Shown piece after piece: positions 1 through 9,880 of a stretch of 64,000 nucleotides of DNA; the stretch's first letter is position 1, and each line of letters opens with the position of its first letter. Origin of the DNA: Diphasiastrum complanatum (lineage: Eukaryota; Streptophyta; Lycopodiopsida; Lycopodiales; Lycopodiaceae); contig CM055094.1 of the NCBI GenBank assembly GCA_029204225.1, positions 17,274,402-17,338,401 of the forward strand. Direction: 5' to 3'. The notes below the pieces were generated by a model. The model ran no database searches and was not told the DNA's origin. It was given only the letters and a program-made list of their open reading frames with translations. Made by a program: the position numbers and the translations under genes.

Positions 1-1842
1 GCTAACATCTGCTCTTGATTTGGGCTGCATGTTCCATGCGTAACAACAATGCAAAAATAATAATTTGTCCAGTATTCGTAATTCACCATGCATTGTGCAA
101 AAATGGACTCTTTCGAGAGGAATGTTCAACACAGGACTCCAAGCTTTGTCTAGATTGTGCCTATTTGGTGCAAGACGTTGGTTGCAATCCAAAATACTTT
201 TGTTCCGCCCAGATTCAAACATACAATATATACAAAATTTCTTTGCATTTGCACCGAGACCACAACCGTACATGCATTTCAAAGTCTTTAAATCAGCAGC
301 TAGGTGCCATTCTACAGCAAAGCTTTCTGCTTCAACATTGAGCAATTTGCCTTCATTTTGTGCATGTATTATCTTAGATATATTACATTTTCAAATAGCC
401 ACTCCAGTACGTCGTGAGACTCCTTAGGAACTTCAAATGCAGCTATCTTCCATATGTGATTTTCGGATTGCATGCTAAATTCTTTACAATAACTTCCACC
501 AAACTGTTGCAATTCACGATTCTTCAAGGTGATTGTGACACGTTCAAGTTCATGCCCTTTTACGATTTCTGCTTCGTCCAATTTAATAACAAATATAATT
601 TTACCTCCGCAATTTGTAAAACGAAAATTTAATTAGGAAAACATATTAGTTGAAGAAAAGCATACAATTGAAAACCGAAATCCACAATAGATGTCCTTAC
701 CATTTGTTCTAACTTCGTAATGTCGGATCATCATCGCTTGGACCTTTTCCAGACCTAAGAATATATTATTGCCTTGATGATAATGAAAACATGTCAGAGG
801 TCCTTTCTTCTTATTGGTTACTGTAAAAGAATCCTCAATATGTTGAAACTCTCCTAATTCAGAGAGCAAAATCGAATTGCATTCTCGTTTGGCAGATTCA
901 ACAAGTTTATAAGTAGGTATTATTTGATGGCATTTTAACCCATTTTTGTCAGGGCGTTTCATATACTTCTTCAAAGCTCTATACCCCTTGTGACTCACAC
1001 CTCCTTGGTCACATGCGTACACCATCTCTTTAACATTTGGATTTGGCTTGAACTTGTCGACTAGTTTTTTTGCAATTCTCAAGCGAATTGAATCACTTGT
1101 TTCATCTTCCACAATCTTAATCAAATCTTTACCCTTCAAAAAATGTTTCATATATTTTTCGGCAATAAAATCTTTTCCAACCGTCTTTTTCAAGAACTCT
1201 TTTGTGTCCCTCATACGTCTTTTACTGGCACCACCACCTGGTGCCAAAGCTTCTAGTTTGTGTCTCTTAGTATTTTCATTTTCTGCTTGCTGATCCATCG
1301 AGACTCTACGCTTTCGTTGTAAGCCATATATTGTCCTCTGAAATATACTGATTGAAGATTGCAATTCTTCAATTTTTGTGACAGAACTGGCAAGCTCTAT
1401 TTTCAAACCATTTATCTCATGCTCCAATTTCATATTTATTCCATGCAATGACTTTAAACTGTCATTCATACTCAATATATGAATGTTTGCTGTATTTGCC
1501 AATGTCTCAGCTTGGATTCTTCGAGAATCCATTGCTTGACAACCAAGCAGTCCATTCCGACCATCCCCAACGAACCTTAACAAACTATGTACATCAGAAA
1601 ATTTAGGAGGAGCATCTACTAGTGGATTATGAGGGTATAAATCACCTCTTACCCATAGGTCAATATTTTTTTTTTTCTAATCTCCAACAATGCATGTCAT
1701 ACTGAGTTACGTTAACACCCCATGCAGCCTTGGTGGTCGCATAATCTTTCTCTAACTTCACATGTAAGTGATACTTGGTTGTCATCTTGAAGATGTCGAA
1801 TTTCCCAAAAGAATCTATGTAGAACATTACAATATACCTTAA
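1..1842 (-). pseudogene. Unrecognised multi-exon gene, possibly DDE transposase-like, truncated by the left window edge
   Basis: Product not identified. Exon 1 (about 1842 to 701) has an ATG at 1827 and another at 1785, then a helical, coiled-coil-like stretch (about 1530-1330), a basic segment and a conserved-looking block with CDQGGVSHKGYRAL near 1005. A GT donor at 700 and an AG acceptor at 606-605 define a 96-bp phase-1 intron. Splicing it gives the continuous frame NGKIIFVIKLDEAEIVKG. Exon 2 continues to base 1 with a Cys cluster (CMYGCG, about 275-260, and FCIYC, about 240-225) and the motif HGELRILDKLLFLH (about 92-50). Two single-base lesions break the frame: an 11-base T run at 1666-1676, where 10 would keep it open, and a missing base near 386-392. 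The order of acidic block, Cys cluster and His-x-Glu-Leu helix resembles RNase H-fold transposase-like families I remember from invertebrates; this is unverified. A second copy lies at 21494-22060. Confidence 0.55.
605..700 (-). other. Predicted 96-bp phase-1 intron of the unrecognised gene
   Basis: On the minus strand the upstream exon ends AATG and is followed by GTAAGGAC; the downstream exon follows TGCGGAG. Removing the 96 bases keeps the frame through the join and gives a sensible hydrophobic and charged pattern (NG|KIIFVIKLDEAEI). Reading through instead gives a stop within about 22 codons. The polypyrimidine tract before the acceptor is weak, so the acceptor is less certain than the donor. 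Confidence 0.5.
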
Positions 1843-2129
1843 TCAAATGGTGTCAAAGTTCAATGTGAACTAACCATGATATAAGCTTTATTAGGCATAT
1901 ACTAGTTTCCATCCCTAGGGTCCTATTGTAGTTAGGACAATGAAAGGTCGTCCTATACTAACCCTACTCTAGTTGTAATTTGTAACTTACCTATTAGTTG
2001 CCTATTATAGTCTATGCAAATAACCTACAATAGTCTATGAAAATGAGAAAACTCTTGCTCACCTTGTATGGTAACCCAAGGTAAAGGTGCCACGTAGGAT
2101 TTATTAGCACTAAATTAATTATGATTAGA
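1843..2129. other. No gene seen
   Basis: AT-rich sequence between the unrecognised minus-strand gene and the 5-prime truncated Copia fragment. Upstream exons of the minus-strand gene would lie here, but I found no open continuation. Confidence 0.5.
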
Positions 2130-3497
2130 AAACTTGTTTAGGCAAGGAAGAGGCTCTTTTTGAGTCCAAAAAGGGCCCTAATGCCTATCGAATCTACATG
2201 CTCTCTACCTCTAGAGTAATCGATAGTAGAGATGTAGTTTTTCATGAAGAAGAAAAATCCAATCTTGGAGGGGCCGAGATAAAGCAACCTCAAAATCTAT
2301 CACCTATTGTTATTGAAGACCGTCAACATATGGAGGAGTCAAGATTTGAAGATGGAAGTCCTCGGATTTTCACTCCTAGAAGATCCATGAGGGAGAGATC
2401 TGAGCCCAAGAGGCTCACTTATGATGACAAAGGAAAACAAGTGGATCTTGATTTCACTTATGCTTATTTTGTTTCCCATGAGGAGCCCAAAGATGTTCAA
2501 GAAGCCCTCAATACCAAGGAGTGGTATGAGGCCATGAAGATTTAATATGATGCCTTGGTCACCAACCACACACGGGAGCTAGTGGATCCACCACCTTACA
2601 TGCATATCATTGGATGCAAGTGGTTGTTCAAGATCAAGTACAATCATGATGGCTTTATCAACAAGTACAAGGCAAGATTATGTGCTAAAGGCTTTGCACA
2701 AATATATGGCCTTGACTATGAAGAAACCTTTGCTCCTATAGCAAAGATGGTGACAATAAGAATCATAATCTCTCTTGCCTTATTTTTTAAGTGGAAACTG
2801 TTTCAACTTGATGTCTCCAACACTTTTTTGAATGGCTATCTTGAGGAGGACATATACATGGAACAACCTCAAGGATTTATCAAGGATAAATCTAAGGTGT
2901 GTTTGCTATTTAGAAGTCTTTATGGCTTAAAGCAAGCACCTAGATCACGGTATTCAAGACTCAACAACTTTCTACTTTCATTAGGATTTGTGCTTAGTGA
3001 CAATGATCCATCTATGTACTTAAAATTTGATGGTAGTAATATTGTCATTCTTCTAATCTATGTAGATGACATTATTCTTCGTGGAAGTTGTTTGATGCTA
3101 GTTCAAGAAACCAAAGATGCATTAGAAAAAGAATTTAAAATGCAAAACCTAGGAGAGATCCATTACATTTTGGGCCTTGAGATTGATTTTTATGAAGAGT
3201 ATGCTTTTATTTGTCAATCTAGATATGTCTTTTCTATGTTGAGAAAATTCAATATGCAAAGTTGTAAAGGCATAGATACTCCCATGGAGCAACATGTAAA
3301 AGACCCTATTAAAGGTGATGAAAGATCCTATGAGGACATCACACTTTATAGGAGTCTTCTAGGCTCTTTAATTTGGCTTACTATCAGTAGACCCGATTTG
3401 AGCTATTGTGTGCACAAATTGAGTCAATTTATGCAAGATCCCAAGATCCAACATTGGAAGATGGCCAAGAGAGCTCTAAGATATGTGTTTCCCTCAT
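2130..3497 (+). pseudogene. Ty1/Copia reverse transcriptase fragment (left part of a split element)
   Basis: The frame opens in the integrase-to-RT linker (AYRIYMLSTSRVIDSRDVVF) and runs to a TAA near 2543; RT continues at 2555-3487. RT landmarks are CKWLFKIKYNHDG, KARLCAKGFAQ, QLDVSNTFLNG, YGLKQAP and the catalytic YVDD box (LLIYVDDIIL, about 3052-3080). It ends abruptly at KRALRYV (about 3487), just before the body of RNase H. The rest of the same plus-strand element, the RNase H end and 3-prime LTR, resumes at 6902. About 90 residues of RNase H are missing between the two parts, so the split involved a deletion as well as an insertion. Non-functional. Confidence 0.9.
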
Positions 3498-5652
3498 AAA
3501 AAATGACATCTCTACCAACAATCACTTTGTTAGTAGAAGGAATGTAAACCTTGTAGGCTTTACTCACCTCACTATATCCAACAAAAATACCTCTTCTTGA
3601 AGATGGATCCTCCTTGGTCCTATCATCAAGAGTAATGTTGACATAGCATGTGCATCCAAAGGTTCTTAGAAAGTTGACACTCGGCCTCCTCTTGAATAGC
3701 ATCTCAAAAGGTGTCCTTCCATCCAAAATAGCACTCGGCCACCTATTGCACAAGAAATTGGCACACAACAAAGCTTGATCCCAAAATGGTTTGTCAAGAT
3801 TAGCACTTAACCTCATAGCTTTAGCACTTTCACATAAAGTTCTATTCTTCCTTTCAGCCACTCCATTTTGTTGTGGAGTCCTTGATGTTGTATACCCTCT
3901 CTTGATCCCATGCTCATCACAAAAGGCCTTGAACTTGTTAGATATGTACTCACCACCATTGTCACCTCTCAAGCACTTGATCTTTGTGGAGAATTGATTC
4001 TCCCTTGCATTCTTGAACTTGACAAAGACATCATACACTTCATCCTTGCTCTTTAGTAGATAAATCCAGCAAAATCTACTAAAATCATCAATGAATGTTA
4101 CATACATCTTAGCTCCACTATTGCTAATTGTAGTAAATCCATGAATATCCGAATGTACAAGCTAAAAAGGCTTTGTAGATCTAGAAATATATCTAGTATA
4201 AGGTAGCCTATGTGACTTAGACAAAGCACAAGACTCACAAACATGCTTGTCATTACTTAAGGAACTTGGAAGACCAATCACAACCTTCTTCCTTGCCATT
4301 ACCTCCAATGACTTGAAGTTGAGGTGTCCCATCCTTTTGTGCCAAACCTCTTGAATAGAAATTTGCTCCCTTGCAACACATCCAACTTGATTAGCAATAA
4401 CACAAGCATCAAGTTTGAACAACTTCCCTTGTCTTTTACCTTTTCCAATCAAGACATCTTTCCTTTTGATCAAACAAGCATCTCCATCAAACTCCACCTT
4501 GAGGCCCTTACTTAGCATTTGACTCACACTAAGCAAATTCTTGGTAATATATGGAATAAACAAGACATCCTCCAAATGAACATTCCTATTTGTAGAGAGA
4601 GAAATATGAATTGTGCCAATCCCTTTGATTGCACACTCACCATCATTGGCCGTGTAGATCACTCTCTTGTCATCTCCATATGCCAACAAAGAAGTGAAGT
4701 ACTCTTTGTGAAAGGTCATGTGTGAACTTGCTCCACTATCAATCCACCAAGGATCTAGATCTCCATCATTAGCAAGCATACATGAAGACATCACAAAAGC
4801 ATCATTATTTGCATCTTGCACATCCAAACCATCCTCATCAAGAGTAAGATTACCTTGCTTGTCTCCTTGATCTCTCTTCTTCTTGTAGCACTCACTTGCA
4901 AAGTGTCCTTTGATGCCACAATAGAAGCACTTGATCTTTGATCTATCCTTCTTTTTGCCACTTGAAGAAGCATCCACTTGATCTTGCCCTTTAGACCACT
5001 TGCTTTTGGTTTTGCCCTTGAATTTGCCCTTTGTGAACATAGCATCCTCTTGAAGTGTCGATGTAGATCCACCTCTTGCTTGAAGCCTATATTCCTCATT
5101 GATCAAGATCTCTTGAAGATCCATCAAACTTGGCAAAGTCTTTTGAATAGCAATGCTTTGAACAATGTTAGCATGAGCATTCAACAAGCCATTAAGAATC
5201 ACTTGAATAAGCTCTTCTTCCTTAATGCTTTCATCTATGCAAGCTAACTCATCATTCAATGCTTTCATTCTCAAAACAAAAGTACTTAGACTTTCTTCAT
5301 TCTTTTGCAAACAAGAAAAGATTTTCCTTCTTAGAGTCAACACTCTAGAAGTAGACTTGGATTCATAAAGCTTCTTCAATGAATTCCAAGCTTCCAAAGA
5401 TGATGTGCACTTACCAACTTCCTTGAGAAGTTCATTGGTAACATTCATCTTTATCATGTGTAGAGCCTTCTTGGCCCTCTTGTCATACCTCAATTGATCT
5501 TGTTGTGTTGCTGGTCTCTCCTCCAAGCCTACAACAATATCCAAAACATCATTCATCTCAAGAAGTGACTCCATCCTCACTTTCCACAATGAATAGTTAC
5601 TTGAGGTAAGCCTATCATTGGCTTCCAACATGACTCCAATTGAGGTTGCCAT
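3498..5652 (-). pseudogene. Ty1/Copia gag-protease-integrase polyprotein, one internal stop, RT half missing
   Basis: Starts at ATG 5652. Order: UBN2-type gag (about residues 1-190, with WKVRMESLLEMNDVLD near the start), CCHC zinc knuckle CFYCGIKGHFASEC (about 4940-4900), aspartic protease WWIDSGASSHM (about 4746-4714), GAG-pre-integrase domain with HKRMGH and CESCALSKSHRLPY, then the integrase core. Integrase catalytic positions can be seen in HSDIHG, RGDNGGEY and AERKNRT. The frame is open except for one TAG at 4159-4161, where KPF|LVHSDIHG would otherwise read through; the homologous element at 10393 has CAA there. The polyprotein stops in the linker after VGRDVIFYEG (about 3500), so RT, RNase H and the 3-prime LTR are lost. 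The 5-prime LTR and primer-binding site are at 6239-6901. Confidence 0.92.
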
Positions 5653-6238
5653 GCAGCAATGACCTGATCTTCTCTTTCAACCTGTTTCAATGCACAAAGC
5701 ACTCCTTTGAACAACAACAAATGCTTTCAAAAGAAATCACCAAGATTTGAAACTATCTCACAAATTCTCTTCTAGCACTTATCCAAACAAATCAACACAT
5801 AGAATCATGGAATCTTGATCAACCTATGATCTATCCTTAATCTAATGACTTTTGCCACTTCCTAAGATTGAAACACACTCAAATGAAGTCCAACAACCTC
5901 ACTATCTAGAGATCGATCAAAATTAGGGTTTTGACAAAATCACAAAAAATTGACTATTCCAAATCTACATGCAAATGCTGAAAATTTGATATGCAATCTA
6001 TAAGCCACCACTTAGGCTGAACCAATGATCCAAAAATTGGCCAAATCTAGCATGTGGACTCAAAAATCGGAATTGAACAAGTATATTGACCTATTTAGTG
6101 TTTTGATCTACAAAAGATCCAATCTACAAAAGCAAAAGTTCCAATTTTGGTGTAGAATCCTCTCTAGCATGCTCTAGACTTGATATCTTCACAAATCATT
6201 GATAGATCTGATTTTCTCCTTCATAACCTGAAACACAA
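5653..6238 (-). other. 5-prime leader of the minus-strand Copia element
   Basis: Non-coding sequence of about 586 bases between the primer-binding site (6239-6250) and the gag ATG (5652), where a Copia leader is expected. No open frame of interest. Confidence 0.7.
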
Positions 6239-6250
6239 GCTCTGATACCA
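6239..6250 (-). promoter_or_regulatory. Primer-binding site, initiator Met tRNA type
   Basis: On the minus strand TGGTATCAGAGC follows the LTR end TTTCACA directly. This is the usual plant Copia primer-binding site, complementary to the 3-prime end of initiator methionine tRNA. It fixes both the LTR boundary and the orientation of the element. Confidence 0.93.
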
Positions 6251-6901
6251 TGTGAAAGATTTCAGATCCTTAAGATCCAATCTACTTGAATGATCTTTGG
6301 TTAGAAAGAGAAATACACTACCAATTTCACCAATGTAGAAAAAATCAGCATCTACACACAATTTGAGATGCAAACACTAATAGAACTTGATCAAACTTGA
6401 ATGAAATGATTATGTACTGTTGCTGTCCATACAAAACCAGCAATCTACTGTATTTCACACGTGTGGATCCAAAAATAACAAATATAGATCATTCTATACA
6501 TAGAATTGCAAGCAATCACCAAGATAGTGCACCAATGGATAGTAGAACCCAAGAGAACCATGTATAAGCATGAAATGAGATAGAGAAGAGAGAAGATGAC
6601 TCTCTCCACGAGTTACATCCTTTTATAACAGGTCCAAACCCTATTTGGCCACTTGGCTTTCCCACCAAAATGCTAACCCTACCAATTTTGGGTCTAGATT
6701 CAATGTACCCAACTTATTCAAATTAAATCTACTCAAACTCGCATTCTATCTTTCCCACACTTTCAAAAAGTGTTTATTCAAATGAAATCTAGACTAATGA
6801 ACTTTGAAAAGTCAACCTTTAAGTCTAAAACAAGTTTTGGCCTCAATATGCCAAATATGAAAATATTGCAAAATGTGCTGAAACTAGTTGAATCTTTCAC
6901 A
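6251..6901 (-). repeat. 5-prime LTR of the minus-strand Copia element (651 bp)
   Basis: Read on the minus strand it begins TGTGAAAGATTCAACTAG and ends ATCTTTCACA, with matching TG...CA ends, followed by the primer-binding site. It carries a CACACGTGTG palindrome at 6456-6465, a TATAAAAG-like box (near 6615) and a pyrimidine-rich tract. The same LTR family is seen at 11349-12409 and 28061-28706. Confidence 0.9.
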
Positions 6902-7240
6902 CAAAACACTCACTACAACAACTAAAGAGGTGCTTTGGATCAAGAGGTTAATCATGGAGCTAAAGTGCATCAAAGAGGATGATCTTCCCTTGATCAAATG
7001 TGACAACATATCGGCACAAGCTCTTGCAAACAATCCTATTTTTCATGCAAGAAGCAAGCATATAGAAGTGGCACACATTTTGTAAGGGAAAAGCTCATTG
7101 GAGGTGAAATCAACTTAGAACATGTCGACACATCTTCATGTATTGTTGACCTTCTCACAAAGCCACTTTGCAAAGGTGCCTTCTCAAAGCATAGGTCTAA
7201 TTTTGGTCTTATCTCAAGATCAATGCTTGATCCACATTAG
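6902..7240 (+). pseudogene. Copia RNase H C-terminal end (right part of the split element)
   Basis: Starts within RNase H (TKEVLWIKRLIMELKC), has one frameshift near 7072, then continues through VDLLTKPL to a stop at 7238-7240. It is the carboxyl end of the plus-strand element whose RT is at 2130-3497. Its left edge abuts the LTR of the minus-strand element exactly, which is what an insertion into this copy would produce. Confidence 0.88.
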
Positions 7241-7246
7241 ATACAT

Positions 7247-7862
7247 TTTTAGGAGGAGTGTCAAAATATTGAAAAATCTATCTAATGTTGTGAGTGTGGG
7301 TCCTAAAAATGCCAAAGATGAATTGAGCTCTTTTGGCTTAGTAAAGACCCATCTTAGAATAAAATATTCAAGGTAGGTAGAATTAAAAACTCGAGCTACC
7401 ATAGGAATTGCCATTTGTACATGCCACATTTAATGCATGAAAAGACTATGTGGCACAATTAGACATAGTGACGTGCCTTGGATAAGTCTAGATAGCTTGA
7501 GAGGTGGATTTAGAACTCCAATTCAACTCAAAGTAATGTGAAGAGTCCATGGATCTATATATATGTGATGTACTCTCATTGAGAATATGATGAAATTTGT
7601 GTGTAATGCAAATTTGGAGACAAGCTCTTTGTGCCCTCTCTCTCTCCACAAGTTTTGTTCTTGCTATTTTTTCTCTCTAGCCAAGTAGAGGCATTTATGA
7701 TGCTTTGTCTTATGTTTTGTTGATAGATCTTGCTTGTAACACAATAATATTGCTTGAATGATCAGCTTTCCTATTGACAACCAATGCTAGTCTGATCTTT
7801 ATGGTGTTATTGTGCTTAGGAGATCAAAAATACATGTGTAGGGCATTCCACACGTGTGAATT
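7247..7862 (+). repeat. Polypurine tract and 3-prime LTR (end truncated) of the split plus-strand Copia element
   Basis: A TTAGGAGGAG polypurine tract ends at 7258 and the LTR starts with TGTCAAAATATTG at 7259. A TATATATATG box lies near 7556 and a CT-rich stretch near 7640. A CACACGTGTG palindrome is at 7849-7858. The sequence passes into another element's gag (minus) at about 7862-7870, so the true LTR end is missing. Confidence 0.75.
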
Positions 7863-7869
7863 CAGCATT

Positions 7870-8594
7870 TTCTGCTTCAGTCATTTCGATCCCTTGTTGA
7901 CATATGGATCATGAGACGAAGAGGTAGACGAAGTGTCTTGACTTCTTCGAATCTTGTTGCAGCAACATAGTGATAACTCTAGTAAGAGTTAAATCTGAGT
8001 GTGTCATGATGATCGTCACCCAATTCTCATATGTAGAGGGCAGGCTTGAAAGCAATGTCATGATTGCATCTTGATCATCTATGATTGATCTGACAACGGC
8101 CATCTATTGTAAGAAATTCTTAAACTGGTTAATATGATTCTAAAGAGAATCATTGTTCGACATCTTGAGTGTGAAGAATTTCCTTTGAAGATGTAATTTG
8201 GTAGTTATGTCTCTCACATCATATAGTGAGCTCATGATGTCCCAAACTTCTTTCAAATTTTTGGCGTCAGCTACGTGGCCAATCTGACTATCTAATATAT
8301 TGAGAATAATAAGCGCAAAAGCTTTACCATCATCCTTCGATTTTCACTTTGAGTTGTCTGTGTCATCTTCAGGTTTCACTTTGATACATGTAACAACATC
8401 CCACAACTCGTTGGCGATTAGCAAGGTTAGTTTGACCACGTTAAGAGAGATACCGTGTTGCGCTACAATTGGAAATCAATTCTCTGATACCGAAACAAAT
8501 TGATTTGAACTGAAGAATAATTTGATATCGCGAAAGATATCAAGTATAAGAGCTTAAGCTCTGATATAGTATTAGGCCTTGAAAAAGAATCAAT
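7870..8594 (-). pseudogene. Copia gag fragment and leader (TGTTGG-LTR family)
   Basis: The best segment (8103-7909) reads IDDQDAIMTLLSSLPSTYENW, almost the same as the gag at 27606-27900 on the other strand. UBN2-type gag only; no zinc knuckle, protease or later domain is present, and the frame is broken toward its start. The element is cut off at its 3-prime side where it meets the LTR ending near 7862. Confidence 0.85.
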
Positions 8595-8606
8595 GCTCTG
8601 ATACCA
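8595..8606 (-). promoter_or_regulatory. Primer-binding site, initiator Met tRNA type
   Basis: Minus-strand TGGTATCAGAGC directly after the LTR end TTTCCAACA; it fixes the orientation of the 8607-9880 LTR. Confidence 0.92.
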
Positions 8607-9880
8607 TGTTGGAAAGAGGTGTATAAAAGATAGATTGAATAAGATTTAAATAAAAATAATTCGAACAACAAGAAAGAAAACTTATCGTGTGCAGCAGAAT
8701 AATCTATCTTCCTCTTTCTTCATGCATGACTACGCCTATCAATTTCGATCAGAACAATAGTGATAAAAACACATTCGATCTTATAGTAACTAACTTTGAA
8801 ATCATTAGTACTACAGTGATTACGTAGCCAAACATTTAAAGCATTGAATTATCAGACAAATAATCTGTCGCAAAGAATAACAGAAATGCATACATTATGA
8901 GACGAAACTGAATGAAATAAGAGATAGTATTGATTCAGTATGAAAGCAAAACAGATGTAAATGAGTATAACAAGTTGTGGATCGAAGCCGCGTACTCTAG
9001 GCTATCTCTGAGTGGCTAGAATATAAGTCTGAATTAAGCGCAACTACTGATCAGCAGTAAGCGCAATAGCAACCTCTAATCAACTCTAAAGAACTGAGCT
9101 AGAATGCTCAAGAGTGTTCAAGCTCGCAGTCTTGAGAAAAAGAGCTATCTATTCAATACTTGATTTCAAAAAAAGATGTTGAAATATGAACAACTATTTA
9201 TACTAAGCAATTGGGTTGTCAAATACTGCTGCCAGCTAGTTGGAGTCTGCTGGTATTCATCCAGTTCTTCTCAGAAGTTGCTTGTTGATAAGCGGTGACA
9301 TTTGGTTGTAAACAGTCTGTTTGTATAAATGAACGTGATTGTCACTTTGCAAAAATGAACGTAACTGTCATCAAAGAGAAATTAAAAAATGCGACTTTTG
9401 TGAAAAATGTGACCGTGTCGCAAAATCTCATTTCCTGAATATTGGGGTAGTCCCACACTTTTCCAAAGTCATTTTCTTAACATTTGAGGCACTTTGAAAA
9501 ATGCAAAAAATGGGACACTGCATTTTTACTCACAATTCTTGATAGGCAAAAAATACGAAAAATGCAACGTTGCATTTTACTCAAAACTCTGGACAGGCGA
9601 AAGACACAAAAAATGCGACATTGTATTTTTACTTGCAATTTTTGATAGTCGCCATTTAAAAGAAAATTGACCATAGCAAAAAGGTGACAGCGTCGGGTTT
9701 TGTAGTGAGAGAAAATTCTTGACACTATTGTCAAACTCCGTGTATTTCTGCAGATTGTGTAAAAACACTTGTAATTCTGCAGACTGTGTAAAACATGGGA
9801 GAATCCGCAGAACTGGATAAATGGTTGGATGGAGATTAAAAATCGATTAGTCGATTAGTAGTAAGGAGAATAATCCAACA
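8607..9880 (-). repeat. Long 5-prime LTR (1274 bp) of the TGTTGG Copia family
   Basis: Ends are TGTTGG and CCAACA (forward TGTTGGAAAG at 8607 and AATCCAACA ending at 9880). Related copies are the plus-strand LTR at 26090-27037 and a fragment at 30508-31030. The part at about 9360-9700 repeats short GCGAC/TGCATTTTT-like units, which accounts for the greater length of this copy. Its outer edge abuts protease sequence of another Copia element, so it inserted into that gene. Confidence 0.9.

Noticed and set aside
1-1842. Direct assignment of the unknown gene to RAG1 or Transib transposase
   Set aside because: The order of acidic, Cys-rich and helical blocks is suggestive, but no diagnostic RAG/Transib motif could be confirmed by eye.
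2130-5652. Inversion of the RT half of one Copia element
   Set aside because: The linker motif (RDVVF / RDVIF) is present in both halves, and the RNase H end resumes at 6902 on the plus strand, so two different elements are involved.
7880-7898. TTGACA near 7893 taken as the end of the LTR starting at 7259
   Set aside because: 7870-7898 aligns with the gag at about 27920-27950 on the opposite strand (YVNK segment), so it belongs to the next element.
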